Below are positions 26,622 through 36,421 of a stretch of 48,880 nucleotides of DNA, in pieces (position 1 is the first letter of the stretch; each line of letters starts with the position of its first letter). The notes beneath the pieces were generated by a model. The model had not been told where the DNA came from, did no database searches, and worked only from the letters and a program-made list of their open reading frames with translations. Source of the stretch: Velocimicrobium porci (GTDB lineage: Bacteria > Bacillota > Clostridia > Lachnospirales > Lachnospiraceae). The position numbers and the translations under genes were made by a program. The stretch spans positions 1 to 48,880 of the forward strand of contig NZ_VUMT01000019.1 in assembly GCF_009696045.1 (NCBI RefSeq). Direction: 5' to 3'.

Positions 26622-27605
26622 CTATTTTGCAACAGAACCATACTGAACAATCAATAATTCAATTCCCATCGTATCAACAAGTCTTCCTGTCTTAACTTGT
26701 TCTTCTATATCAGCACAGCTTTGAATTCCATCAATTAATTGTTTTCGCCTAAAATTTTTACTCTGTGTAATATATTTATTCACGGCAAATGGTGGAACTC
26801 CTACTTTCTGACTAATAATTGAATTCGTATATCCCTGCTTTGATAATTCTTTTATCTGGAGCAAAATATTAAAATGTCTTGTAATCAAATACAAGATTGA
26901 CATTGGCTTTTCTCTCAAAGTTAACAAGTCATAATACAATTTTAATGCCTCTTTTTGTTTTCCAAGTCCGATTGCATCAATCATCTGAAAAATCTTTCCT
27001 GTCACCTGCGTCGTACAAATTGCATCAATATCCTGCACTGTAATTACTTCTTGGTTCATTGCATAACAAACTAATTTTTCTATTTCATTTGCCAACAACT
27101 CCATATCCGTTCCCGTCTTATTAAGCAGATATAAAATTGTATTCTCCGTCATCTTCTTTTGCTCTTTTTGAAGCATTGATGCGACCCATAACTTGAGATT
27201 TCTTTCATCCATGCCATTCATTTCTGAAATAACACCAATTTCTTTCACAGCTTTATACAAACGATTTCTTTTATCAACTTCTTTTTCAATAAAAACCAGA
27301 ATCGTAGTTTCTGGAATTTGTCTGACATAATCAGCTAAATCATTTTGCGTTTTAAAAAAGCCACTATCTTTTAACATAATCAGCCTTCTGTCATTAAAAA
27401 ACGGAAGAGTATCCCCGATTTCCTTAATTACATTGACATCAATTCCTTTTCCTTCAAAATAAGAGTAATTCATGTCATCACTTCCAGCTAAAATTCCATC
27501 CTTCAGCTTTTTTTGATATAATTTTTTAAGATAATCTTCTGTCCCATAAAGCAAATAGACTGGTTTATACTGATTTCGCTTAATATGCTCTTTTATTGTT
27601 TTCAT
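26622..27605 (-). CDS. holA: DNA polymerase III delta subunit (HolA)
   Basis: The start at 27605 (MKTIKEHIKRN) follows GAGGT. The ORF extends 4 codons upstream. The 327-residue protein shows the delta signatures PVYLLYGTEDYLKKLYQKKL, LPFFNDRRLIMLKDSGFF, a Walker-less AAA+-like domain, and LANEIEKLVCYA. It loads the beta clamp as part of the clamp loader. It is the last gene of the leftward comEC cluster, 81 bases from comEC, the usual clostridial neighbour. Confidence 0.93.
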   Translation of the reverse strand: MKTIKEHIKRNQYKPVYLLYGTEDYLKKLYQKKLKDGILAGSDDMNYSYFEGKGIDVNVIKEIGDTLPFFNDRRLIMLKDSGFFKTQNDLADYVRQIPETTILVFIEKEVDKRNRLYKAVKEIGVISEMNGMDERNLKLWVASMLQKEQKKMTENTILYLLNKTGTDMELLANEIEKLVCYAMNQEVITVQDIDAICTTQVTGKIFQMIDAIGLGKQKEALKLYYDLLTLREKPMSILYLITRHFNILLQIKELSKQGYTNSIISQKVGVPPFAVNKYITQSKNFRRKQLIDGIQSCADIEEQVKTGRLVDTMGIELLIVQYGSVAK

Positions 27606-27686
27606 AAAATACCTCATTTATAATAAAACCATTTATTATTGTACCAAATGTTGCAAGAAGAATCAAGTTTTTTATTTATCACAAAT

Positions 27687-29858
27687 TTATTTTTTCTTTC
27701 TATTCATAAGAATCTTAATTTTTTTCCCATCACTTATTATGTCAATTGCGCCATTTAAGCTCGTATTATATAATTTTATTTTTCTTTTTTTCATTCGTTC
27801 AATCACTTCTTTATGCGGATGCCCATACGCATTATTGAAACCGCAAGAAATAACCCCGATTTTAGGATTTACTTTTTCCAAAAATTTTTCTGTACTTGAA
27901 CTTTTAGAGCCATGATGAGCAATTTTTAATACATCATGCGTTTTCAAATGGGATAAAATCTCTTTTTCTCCTTCCTGTTCCACGTCCCCGGTAAGTAACA
28001 TGCGAAAAAATCCATATTGCAAGGAAAGAATCATAGAACATTCATTTTTATCCGAAACCAAAAAGTTTTTATTGGGATGAAGACATAATACCTTGAGTTT
28101 TTCTTTTTCCCATTTCATTCCTTTTTCTATGTAGTAGACTTTTACATTTGCTTTCTCAGCTAATTTTTCTAACTTTTTATAGGAATGGTCGAAATTTAAA
28201 ATTTTCGGAAGCATCAAATACCCAACCCGGAACTCTTTTTTCTCCACTCGCTCTAAAATTTCAATTAAGCCATTAATATGGTCCCGGTCGGTGTGAGATA
28301 CAATCATATAATCTAATTTTCGTATTCCCTTCGCTTTTAAAAAAGGAAGAATTCGATAAGTTCCAACTTGTTTTACATCACTGCTTCCTCCATCCATTAA
28401 ATATGACGTCTTTCCTGACTTAAAAAAAATGGAATCTCCCTGCCCAACATCTAAAAATGTAACTTCAAGCTGATGACTTGGAATTGGAGAAAGAATCAAA
28501 AAACAGATTGGTAATAAAAAGAACAAACCTCTCTTCTTTTTCTTTGCCAAAAAGAGCAGGATACTAACTATAAAAATGCAATATAGAGCAAGCTGAATCT
28601 TTCTTGGTTTTCCGATTACCAGATTACTAAATGGTAATTTTATTACCGTCTTACATAAAATTTCATAATACCGTAAAATAATATGGACTGTTCCAAACAA
28701 AAACCTGCCAATTGCCGGATGAATATAGGTAGAAAAGATACCTAAAATGGAACTTGCCAATAACAAACTCATAACAGGAAGTACAAGCAGATTTAAAAAG
28801 AACCCATACAACGGAATTTCATAATAAAACCATGCTACAATTGGAATAATAACAATTTGAACGGAAAATGTAACAAGAATACTATCAATAAGCTTTGATT
28901 TCGATTGAAATGTTTTTTTTAAGATTGGATAACAGCACCCTATTCCGATAATTGCGCCATAGGAGAGTAAAAATCCACTGTTTCTTGCCTGTAAAGGACT
29001 ATACATTACCGTAATCATTCCACTCAGTGCCATTGCAGAAAGCATATCATAAGTTCTTCCGATAAGGCGTGCAAATAAAGCAGTTGCCAGCATTATAATT
29101 GCCCTTACTGCAGACACACTAAACCCTGTCATCATTCCGTAAAGAAAAATTGTAAGAACAGAAAGAATCACCGCTCCCGTTTCATTCATTCCCAAACGCT
29201 TTAATAATTTGTAAATCCCCATTCCCAAAAAGGAAATATGAAGTCCTGATATTGCCATAATATGACCAATTCCATTGGTCTGATATAACCTTTTTATCCC
29301 ACAGTCTAAATTAGATTTTTCTCCAAGCACCATTGCTTCAATCACACCTGCTTGGGATTTAGGAAGCTGCTTTTCACATATGTTCTGCCATTGAAGCTTA
29401 CATTTTCGAATTTCTTCTTCTAATTTTGATTTTCTATGAACTTTTATTACAATACGATCAGCAAACATTTTGCAGTCATATTTTTTTCCTTTATAATAGT
29501 CATACTCATTGAATTGCCCAAGATTTGTAGGCTTTTGAAATGATTCAATCGAGCCAACCACCTGCACCTGATTTCCAAGGTGTAGCTCTTCTTGTATGGA
29601 TTCTTTTTTTAGATAAACCAGAATTTTTTTAATAAAATATTTTTTTGATTTGCTTTTCCAAAAACTTGCTTGTTTTATGGAAAGCTCCAGAGAGTTTTCC
29701 TTCTCAGTAATGGAAGAGAGAACTCCCTGTACAACTCCACAATTTTCGTTCCTACCCGACTGTTCGATATACTGCTCAATTGGAGATTTTTTCGGTTTTA
29801 TCAAACAGCTGAGCGTGAAAAGAATGAAAAACAAGACTAGCAATGGTCTTTTCCTCAT
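27687..29858 (-). CDS. comEC: DNA uptake channel protein ComEC/Rec2
   Basis: The 723-residue protein has an N-terminal DUF4131 region, the Competence domain with multiple membrane helices (IEAMVLGEKS, HIMAISGLHISFLGMG), and a C-terminal metallo-beta-lactamase domain (LDVGQGDSIF, VSHTDRDHINGL, LKIAHHGSKSSS). It transports one DNA strand through the membrane and may degrade the other. Its ATG overlaps the stop of the GerMN lipoprotein gene (TAATG). With comEA upstream it suggests natural transformation potential. Confidence 0.95.
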   Translation of the reverse strand: MRKRPLLVLFFILFTLSCLIKPKKSPIEQYIEQSGRNENCGVVQGVLSSITEKENSLELSIKQASFWKSKSKKYFIKKILVYLKKESIQEELHLGNQVQVVGSIESFQKPTNLGQFNEYDYYKGKKYDCKMFADRIVIKVHRKSKLEEEIRKCKLQWQNICEKQLPKSQAGVIEAMVLGEKSNLDCGIKRLYQTNGIGHIMAISGLHISFLGMGIYKLLKRLGMNETGAVILSVLTIFLYGMMTGFSVSAVRAIIMLATALFARLIGRTYDMLSAMALSGMITVMYSPLQARNSGFLLSYGAIIGIGCCYPILKKTFQSKSKLIDSILVTFSVQIVIIPIVAWFYYEIPLYGFFLNLLVLPVMSLLLASSILGIFSTYIHPAIGRFLFGTVHIILRYYEILCKTVIKLPFSNLVIGKPRKIQLALYCIFIVSILLFLAKKKKRGLFFLLPICFLILSPIPSHQLEVTFLDVGQGDSIFFKSGKTSYLMDGGSSDVKQVGTYRILPFLKAKGIRKLDYMIVSHTDRDHINGLIEILERVEKKEFRVGYLMLPKILNFDHSYKKLEKLAEKANVKVYYIEKGMKWEKEKLKVLCLHPNKNFLVSDKNECSMILSLQYGFFRMLLTGDVEQEGEKEILSHLKTHDVLKIAHHGSKSSSTEKFLEKVNPKIGVISCGFNNAYGHPHKEVIERMKKRKIKLYNTSLNGAIDIISDGKKIKILMNRKKK

Positions 29859-30817
29859 TATTCACCTTCTTCACTATCTACAATATCCAGATTCCGCTCA
29901 AAAGCAGCATCAAATGGTAACCCTTCTCCGTAACTTGCAATTGTTTGTCCATCAATTGTAAACTGTACCTTGTTAATTGCCGGTAATTCTACCAATGAAT
30001 TTACAATCGAATAAATTACAGTTTCATCTGTAAGTCCCTTTCTTTTCTTTAGAAATGTATCATTAAAATCAACATAACAGATTCCATCTTTCGTTGAAGC
30101 TTTTATTAATTTTGTTCCCTGGGGTATTGTTGCAAAAAGCTGTCCGGTCTGGACATCTTTAATACTTTCCGGTCCTTTAATAAGCTGTTCAATTACTAAT
30201 TGTTCGACAGGAATCGTTCCATCGTATTTTATCTTAACTCTTGTTTCCTTTAATTTTTTCCCATCCATATCAGCAAAAAACAAAGTTACTAACGCATTTT
30301 GCTCGTAATTCGTTTCTCCGCCTGTGTTGTCAATAAAATCTTCTTCCGTCATAAATCCGACCGGTTTATCATTATTATTTTTTAACGGCTGTCCGTCTAC
30401 AACAAATTCGACATAATTGACTTTTTCAACTTGGCAAAGAGTCTTAACAATTGCCGCCCGGCAAAGAATCTCTGAAGTACCTTTCAACTTTAAATAATTG
30501 GAATCTAATTCTACCGTTAGCTGTCGCTTATCCAGATTCGGCTTTACATAAAGGCTTACATTATCCGGAAGTGCCTTTTTATAAGCTATATTCATCGGCG
30601 TTAAACTTGTCAATGCTTTTACATATTCATTGATTTGTTTTTTTTCATCCTTTTCTTTCAGTTCATATGGTTCACTAACAAGCTTCGTTTCGCTATTGTC
30701 CAGATAATATATTTTATAGTCAGATTCCTTATTTTCTTCGGTCATACCCACTTTATTGCAAGCAGACAAAGAAAAAAGCACTATCAACATTCCTGATATT
30801 ATCAATATTTTTTTCAT
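29858..30817 (-). CDS. GerMN-domain lipoprotein
   Basis: The start at 30817 follows GGAGG by 5 bases, downstream of the longest ORF start. The 319-residue protein has a lipoprotein signal (MKKILIISGML, lipobox SLSAC, Cys20) and two GerMN-like repeats, each with a conserved strand-helix pattern (LTPMNIAYKKALPDNVSLY; TDETVIYSIVNSLVELPAINKVQFTIDGQ). The GerM class functions in sporulation and germination envelope processes. It lies between a histidine kinase and comEC and is translationally coupled to comEC by a one-base overlap. Confidence 0.85.
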   Translation of the reverse strand: MKKILIISGMLIVLFSLSACNKVGMTEENKESDYKIYYLDNSETKLVSEPYELKEKDEKKQINEYVKALTSLTPMNIAYKKALPDNVSLYVKPNLDKRQLTVELDSNYLKLKGTSEILCRAAIVKTLCQVEKVNYVEFVVDGQPLKNNNDKPVGFMTEEDFIDNTGGETNYEQNALVTLFFADMDGKKLKETRVKIKYDGTIPVEQLVIEQLIKGPESIKDVQTGQLFATIPQGTKLIKASTKDGICYVDFNDTFLKKRKGLTDETVIYSIVNSLVELPAINKVQFTIDGQTIASYGEGLPFDAAFERNLDIVDSEEGE

Positions 30818-30863
30818 TCTTTCCTCCATTTTATTCTGCCATTTACGATAGCCGGAATACAGG

Positions 30864-32354
30864 CTAAGCAATATAATTTAAAGGAATACGAATTGTAAAA
30901 GTAGCTCCTTCTTTTTCTTTACTATATACTTTAATCGCACCACGATGCATAAGAACCGCACTTCTTGTAATAGAAAGTCCTAAACCGGTTCCTCCTGTTT
31001 CTCTGGAACGAGCCTTATCAACACGATAAAACCGCTCAAAAATACTTTCCTGTAATTCTTCCGGAATACCGACACCTGAGTCCGCAACTTTCACATAGAA
31101 AAACTTATGGTCAGCATTTAAAGAAACCCGAACCCAGCCGTCATCATAATTATACTTAATTGCATTTTCAATTAAGTTATTGATAGCCAGAGAAAGTTTT
31201 ACTTCGTCAACCTCTGCCTCTACCGGACGAAAGCTCTCAAAAACAAGCTCAATATTACGTTTTGCAGCAATTGGTCTGAGTCTTTTTAGAATCTGTTCCA
31301 ATAATTCATTGATATTCACAGACGATATATTTAACTCTCCGGATTTTTTATCCAGTTTTACAAGCGATAATAAATCATTGATAATTTTATTTTCCCGCTC
31401 AATTTCCTCTGTAATATCTTCCATAAATTCACGATATAGTTCTGCCGGTGCATCCTCTTGTGCAAGAAGGGATTCTGCCAACACTTTAATAGAAGTAATC
31501 GGTGTTTTTAATTCATGGGACACGTTAGACACAAACTCCTGTCTGGAATTTTCTAACGTCTGTAATCTTGTTAGCAAATGATTAAACGAATCCGATATTT
31601 TCTCTACTTCTGTATATCCTTTTATGGATACTTTTTCATCTAAATATCCTTCCGTTGCATGGTCAATAATACTCGATACTCTGGAAAATGGTTTTGTCAA
31701 AATATTGGCGTATACAATAGACGCCAGTACAACCAGAATACTTATAACAATAATCAAAATTAATGTCTTATGCTGCATAGAATCATATACCTGATAAATA
31801 CCTTTCGTTGAAAAGCTCATTATCATGATTCCTGAATTTTCTTTTGTTGTTGCATTAATAATTGGCATTACAAGTTCTACATATTCATTTTCATGGTCAA
31901 TATACTGACTGCTGCTACCGTTATAACAATTAATTACCTGCTCTGATATAATCGTTTTTCCCTCTTCTAATCCATACGTATCTTTTAAAATCTGCAAATT
32001 TCTGTCTACAATTACAATTCTTCCACGATAAGCATCTGCTACCTGGGCGATTTCCTTATTTGCTTCCGAAAAGTCACTATCCTCTCTATTTGCAAAATAA
32101 TTCGAACTAATTAACAGATTAGAAATCATACTCCCCTTTTCCTTTAATTCTCCTATCCGAACCTCTATAGCCTCATTTTGATATGTAGTAAGGATTACCT
32201 GCGAAAATATGATAAGTGGAATAATTCCAACTAAAACCAGCACAATTCCCGCTTGTATACGCATACTCTTAAAAGAATGAAGCCTGTTCTTTACTAACTG
32301 AAAAATGGGAAACACCTCCGCTTCTAATTTTGAAAATAATATCCAACGCCCCAT
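30864..32354 (-). CDS. Membrane sensor histidine kinase (ResE/PhoR type)
   Basis: The order is: membrane segment (GIVLVLVGIIPLIIFSQVI), extracytoplasmic sensor loop, second membrane segment, HAMP, HisKA with SNVSHELKTPITSI, and HATPase with NNLIENAIKYN, DSGVGIPEE, and GGTGLGLSITR. The true start is unclear. The ORF ATG at 32354 lies inside the response regulator gene and lacks a ribosome binding site. A GGAGG at about 32315-32319 best serves an ATT at 32304-32306, and an ATG (MRIQAG) lies at 32264. The kinase follows its response regulator in the same operon and probably phosphorylates it. Confidence 0.93.
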   Translation of the reverse strand: MGRWILFSKLEAEVFPIFQLVKNRLHSFKSMRIQAGIVLVLVGIIPLIIFSQVILTTYQNEAIEVRIGELKEKGSMISNLLISSNYFANREDSDFSEANKEIAQVADAYRGRIVIVDRNLQILKDTYGLEEGKTIISEQVINCYNGSSSQYIDHENEYVELVMPIINATTKENSGIMIMSFSTKGIYQVYDSMQHKTLILIIVISILVVLASIVYANILTKPFSRVSSIIDHATEGYLDEKVSIKGYTEVEKISDSFNHLLTRLQTLENSRQEFVSNVSHELKTPITSIKVLAESLLAQEDAPAELYREFMEDITEEIERENKIINDLLSLVKLDKKSGELNISSVNINELLEQILKRLRPIAAKRNIELVFESFRPVEAEVDEVKLSLAINNLIENAIKYNYDDGWVRVSLNADHKFFYVKVADSGVGIPEELQESIFERFYRVDKARSRETGGTGLGLSITRSAVLMHRGAIKVYSKEKEGATFTIRIPLNYIA

Positions 32355-33013
32355 TTTGTGTGAATAAACGTTGGCTCACTTGGATTACTTTCAATCTTTT
32401 CACGAAGACGTCTAATATGCACATCTACTGTTCTTACATCACCTGGATAGTCATATCCCCATACAAGGTTTAATAAATTTTCTCTACTGTATACCTTATT
32501 TGGATTATTCATAAGCAGTTCCAGTAAATCAAACTCTTTTGCCGTAAGATTTACTTCCTTTTCTTTAATATAAACACGACGGCTTTCACAATCTACCTTT
32601 AAATCACCGACTGTAATCACCTTAACCGGGTCCTCTTTTGATTGTTTACTTCCGCTTCTTCTCATAATTGCTTTAATTCTGGCTTTTACTTCCAAAATAT
32701 TAAACGGTTTTGTAATATAATCGTCTGCTCCATATTCTAATCCCAGAATCTTGTCCATATCATCGCCCTTTGCTGTCAGCATGATAATTGGCATATCGGA
32801 AAATTCCCTAATCTGCTGGCACACCTCAAATCCTGTAAGTTTTGGAAGCATGACATCTAAAAGAACAACATCATATGTTTTTTTCTTTGCTGCCTCCAAC
32901 GCTTCTTCTCCGTCATAAGCACAGTCCACTTCCATTCCATCCTGTTCAAGGCTAAAACGAATTCCTTTTACAATTAACTTCTCATCATCAACTACAAGCA
33001 CCTTTTTCCCCAC
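32324..33013 (-). CDS. OmpR-family response regulator
   Basis: The 229-residue protein has a receiver domain with VLVVDDEK, the phospho-acceptor in VVLLDVMLPKLTG, TAKGD, and KPF, then a winged-helix DNA-binding domain (VNLTAKEFDLLELLMNNPNKVYSRENLL, DVRTVDVHIRRLREK). It pairs with the kinase at 30864, whose open frame overlaps its 3' end. It follows comEA by 39 bases. Targets unknown. Confidence 0.95.
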   Translation of the reverse strand: MGKKVLVVDDEKLIVKGIRFSLEQDGMEVDCAYDGEEALEAAKKKTYDVVLLDVMLPKLTGFEVCQQIREFSDMPIIMLTAKGDDMDKILGLEYGADDYITKPFNILEVKARIKAIMRRSGSKQSKEDPVKVITVGDLKVDCESRRVYIKEKEVNLTAKEFDLLELLMNNPNKVYSRENLLNLVWGYDYPGDVRTVDVHIRRLREKIESNPSEPTFIHTKWGVGYYFQN

Positions 33014-33052
33014 TTGCTTTTCCTGCCTTTCTTCTTTGCTTCTTAAAATTAT

Positions 33053-33673
33053 TTATATTGTAATATAATCTTTTATTTTTTGAAATACTCCATCTTTAAT
33101 GCCTTCAATCTTTTTTATCTCTTCAATTTCTTTAAAAAATCCATATTCCGTTCTATAACGAATAATCGCTGCTGCTTTCGACTTTCCTATTCCCGGCAAT
33201 GTCATTAGTGCTGATTCTGAAGCTTCATTTAAATTTATCTTCATCTTCTGTACCTCTTCCACCGATGTATGTTCTCTGTCTTGTCTATCATTTTCTGTCT
33301 CTTCTGCAGAATCGGTTTCTTTTTTGGATGGAATATAAACTTTCTCACCATCTGACAATTTTTTTGCCAAATTCACCTGTTCTTTTGCCGCACCTTTTTT
33401 AAATCCACCTGCCGCTTCAATCACATCAGCCACACGACAGTTCTCTTGTAAATAGTATACTCCGGCTTTCTTCACCTGTCCACATATATAAATACAAATT
33501 TCTTCTGTCTTATTATCTTGTTTATTGTCTAATTCACCGGGATTCTCCAAAGATAAGTCTTCAGCAGAAAAAAGTTCTTCTTCTCCCTCTGCCCGATAAC
33601 CTATACTATAATATAGACCTGCAATTAAAATAAGCAATACAGTAACAGCAATAAAAATTCTTTTCTGTTTCAT
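33053..33673 (-). CDS. comEA: Competence DNA receptor ComEA
   Basis: The 206-residue protein has an N-terminal membrane anchor (IFIAVTVLLILIAGLYYSI), an SLBB domain (IYICGQVKKAGVYYL, VADVIEAAGGF), a charged linker, and a C-terminal double helix-hairpin-helix (INLNEASESALMTLPGIGKSKAAAIIRYR, IEEIKKIEGI). It binds double-stranded DNA outside the membrane and passes it to ComEC, which lies four genes downstream. It begins the RR-HK-GerMN-comEC-holA cluster. Confidence 0.93.
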   Translation of the reverse strand: MKQKRIFIAVTVLLILIAGLYYSIGYRAEGEEELFSAEDLSLENPGELDNKQDNKTEEICIYICGQVKKAGVYYLQENCRVADVIEAAGGFKKGAAKEQVNLAKKLSDGEKVYIPSKKETDSAEETENDRQDREHTSVEEVQKMKINLNEASESALMTLPGIGKSKAAAIIRYRTEYGFFKEIEEIKKIEGIKDGVFQKIKDYITI

Positions 33674-33732
33674 ATCTCTCCTAAATAGGACCTTAAAAGA
33701 TATAATTGCATTTAAATTAAGATTCTAGCTAT

Positions 33733-33761
33733 ATTCTACACAATTCAATTCACAAAGACAA
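33733..33761 (-). promoter_or_regulatory. Promoter of the comEA cluster
   Basis: On the minus strand TTGTCT (33756-33761), 17-base spacer, TAGAAT (33733-33738), 60 bases upstream of comEA. Confidence 0.6.
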
Positions 33762-33783
33762 TAGGCATTTTTATTTTTTCACG

Positions 33784-34218
33784 TTATTCCCATTTAAATA
33801 TAATAACCCCGATAATTGCAATTACCATTCCGACTAATTTTCTCCATTGAAATTCCACCTTATCTACTCCAAAAAGTCCCATAAGCTCAATGATATAAGC
33901 AACTAAAAGTTGTGATATAACAATCAGCATGACGGATCGTGCCGGTCCCAACCGATTCATACTTTCAATTACAGTAAATGTTATAAATGCTCCAATTACT
34001 CCTCCAAGTAACATATACTTATGGTCAACTTGCCAAAGTGCAGAAATCGAACTTTCTTTACCGCAAAAAAACCAGGCCAGAATGCAGACAAGCAAAGCGC
34101 TAAATTGCACAAATCCTGCTGCCATCCAAATACTGGTTTCCTTTGTAACTCCGGTATTAAATACCCCCTGAATACTCATTAATGCTCCTGAAATTAATGC
34201 AATGATAATTCCCCACAT
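33784..34218 (-). CDS. DMT-superfamily (DUF606/YdcZ) permease
   Basis: The 144-residue protein has four or five membrane segments. Features include MSIQGVFNTGV and FITFTVIESMNRLGPARSVMLIVISQLLVAYIIELMGLFG, typical of the half-size DUF606 family, which is thought to pair as dimers for transport of small metabolites. Substrate unknown. It lies between comEA and argD, on the same strand as both but with no overlap. Confidence 0.82.
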   Translation of the reverse strand: MWGIIIALISGALMSIQGVFNTGVTKETSIWMAAGFVQFSALLVCILAWFFCGKESSISALWQVDHKYMLLGGVIGAFITFTVIESMNRLGPARSVMLIVISQLLVAYIIELMGLFGVDKVEFQWRKLVGMVIAIIGVIIFKWE

Positions 34219-34283
34219 ACCGTCAAACTCCTTTTTTTCTATAGTATGTGCAGGAATTATCTAATTCATACAACCAATCCCTA

Positions 34284-35462
34284 CTACTCTAATATTTCAA
34301 ATAAAATTTCAAACATTTCATCAATATGATGCTTTTCAATAATAAGCGGAGGCAAAAACCGAATCACATTCGTTCCTGCTAAAAGAACGATTAGCCCATT
34401 TTCAATTGCCTTATTAATCACACCTTTTGCAGGAATTTGCAATTCTAATCCCTGCATAAACCCTTTACCACGACGTTCTATTACCGTTTCTTTGTTCTGC
34501 ACCAGCTCATTAAGCCGTGATTCCAAGTATGGTGTCAATTTTTTTACATGTTCTGTAATTTGCAATTTTTCAAATAAATCAAGCACTTTATCGACCGCTA
34601 CACAGGCTAAAGGATTTCCCCCATATGTCGTCCCATGATCACCTGCTTCTAGTATGTCTTCCGCTCTTTCATTGACGAGAAACGCCCCTACCGGTATTCC
34701 ACAGCCAAGTGCTTTCGCAGTTGTTAAAACATCTGGCAATATTCCATATTCCTGAAAAACATACATCGAACCCGAACGCCCCATTCCACATTGAATTTCA
34801 TCAAATATAAGTAAAATATCACGCTCATCGCATAATTTTCTAAGTTCAACAAGAAATTCCCTTTTCGCTGGATAAATCCCCCCTTCTCCTTGAATTGGTT
34901 CTAATATAATTGCACAGGTTTTATCTGTAATTTTCTCCTTTACACTGCCTATATCATTTAATTTTGCAAATTTTACCCCCTGCATCAAAGGGAAAAAATC
35001 CTCTTGATAAGTTATATTTCCTGTTAATGCCAATGCTCCCGTGCTTCTTCCATGAAACGAATGTTCCAGTGAAATTATTTCACTTTCTTTTAATTGCTTT
35101 TTCACATGTCCATATTTTCTTGCTATTTTAATAGCTCCTTCAATTGCTTCTGCCCCACTGTTGCAAAAAAAGACTCTTTTCATATTTGAGATTTTTACCA
35201 GCTTTTTTGCTGCATTTGCTAAAGGTGCAGAATAAAAATAATTCGAAGTATGTATAATTTTATCAATTTGTGCTTTCAACGCCTGATTATATTCCTGCTG
35301 ACCATATCCTAGAGCAAATACTCCAATTCCAGATGCAAAGTCAAGATACCTTTTTCCTGTATCGTCATATAAATAGACACCTTTTCCATAATCAAATACA
35401 ATTGGATACCGATTATACGTATGTATTAAATAGTTTTCCGCAATATTCCTGTCATCTTTCAT
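34284..35462 (-). CDS. argD: Acetylornithine aminotransferase ArgD
   Basis: The 392-residue PLP enzyme has YLDFASGIGVFALGY, FCNSGAEAIEGAIKIARK, FHGRS, EPIQGEGGI, IFDEIQCGMGRSG, and TAKALGCGIPVGAF with the PLP lysine in TAKALG. It converts N-acetylglutamate semialdehyde to acetylornithine. It is last in the argC-argJ-argB-argD operon, 32 bases after argB. Confidence 0.95.
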   Translation of the reverse strand: MKDDRNIAENYLIHTYNRYPIVFDYGKGVYLYDDTGKRYLDFASGIGVFALGYGQQEYNQALKAQIDKIIHTSNYFYSAPLANAAKKLVKISNMKRVFFCNSGAEAIEGAIKIARKYGHVKKQLKESEIISLEHSFHGRSTGALALTGNITYQEDFFPLMQGVKFAKLNDIGSVKEKITDKTCAIILEPIQGEGGIYPAKREFLVELRKLCDERDILLIFDEIQCGMGRSGSMYVFQEYGILPDVLTTAKALGCGIPVGAFLVNERAEDILEAGDHGTTYGGNPLACVAVDKVLDLFEKLQITEHVKKLTPYLESRLNELVQNKETVIERRGKGFMQGLELQIPAKGVINKAIENGLIVLLAGTNVIRFLPPLIIEKHHIDEMFEILFEILE

Positions 35463-35494
35463 TCGTTCCTCGCCTTTCTTTTTAACATGCCATA

Positions 35495-36400
35495 CTATGA
35501 CACCAGTTGTTCAAAATAATCCTGCTCAGCCTCATCATAAATAACAGTTCCAATCCCTTTTTTTGTGAATATTTCCAGCAACAGGCTATTTTTTAATCTT
35601 CCATCCAAAATATGCACCCGATTCACCCCCTGTTGAATCGCAGTGATACAATTTTCAATCTTCGGAATCATTCCACCATTAATCTGACCAATTTCAATTA
35701 AATCTTTTGCCTCTTTTATCGAAAGCATAGGAATAACGGATGACTTGTCACTTCTGTCCTCATATACCCCATCTGTATCTGTTAAAAAGACCAGCTTTTC
35801 GGCTCTCATCTTTTCAGCAATTGCACTTGCGGCCTCGTCCGCATTAATATTATAGGTTTTATATGTATCATCCATTCCCAACGGTGCTATAACAGGAATG
35901 AAATCACTCTCTAACAGCGTTTGAATTACAGTAGAGTCTACCTTCTTAATCTCTCCTACATATCCTATATCTTTTCCATTCACATACTTTTTATCTACCT
36001 TTATCATACTTCCATCTTTTCCGCTAATTCCAACTGCTTTTACCCCTACCTTTTCTAACAAACGAACCAGCTTCTTATTAACGAGATTTAACACCATTTC
36101 TGCAATTTCAATTGTTTCACCATCCGTTACACGGAGACCTTCACAAAATTTAGGCTCTTTCCCCAATTTTCCCAGCCAGCTGCTAATTTCTTTTCCACCG
36201 CCATGAACAATAATCGGCTTCATACCTACCAGTTTTAGCAACGCAACATCCTTAATCACGCTTTCCTCCAGTCTTTCATCAAGCATTGCACTTCCGCCAT
36301 ATTTTACAACAATTGTTTTACCATAAAATTCTCTTATATATGGCAATGCCTCAATCAGTGTCTGTGCTTTTATTAATATTTGATTCATTTCATCACTCAT
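35495..36400 (-). CDS. argB: Acetylglutamate kinase ArgB
   Basis: The start at 36400 (MSDEMNQI) follows GAGGAGG. The ORF extends 7 codons further. The 301-residue enzyme has [48 protein letters not shown], and LTDTDGVY. It phosphorylates N-acetylglutamate, the second step of arginine synthesis when argJ recycles the acetyl group. 21 bases separate it from argJ. Confidence 0.95.
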   Translation of the reverse strand: MSDEMNQILIKAQTLIEALPYIREFYGKTIVVKYGGSAMLDERLEESVIKDVALLKLVGMKPIIVHGGGKEISSWLGKLGKEPKFCEGLRVTDGETIEIAEMVLNLVNKKLVRLLEKVGVKAVGISGKDGSMIKVDKKYVNGKDIGYVGEIKKVDSTVIQTLLESDFIPVIAPLGMDDTYKTYNINADEAASAIAEKMRAEKLVFLTDTDGVYEDRSDKSSVIPMLSIKEAKDLIEIGQINGGMIPKIENCITAIQQGVNRVHILDGRLKNSLLLEIFTKKGIGTVIYDEAEQDYFEQLVS

Positions 36401-36421
36401 TCTGACTCCTCCTCTTTCCAA

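Noticed and set aside
26474-26695. Open frame on the plus strand over tRNA-Ser
   Set aside because: The MGFEPTEH-like peptide is the antisense of a tRNA T arm and not a protein family.
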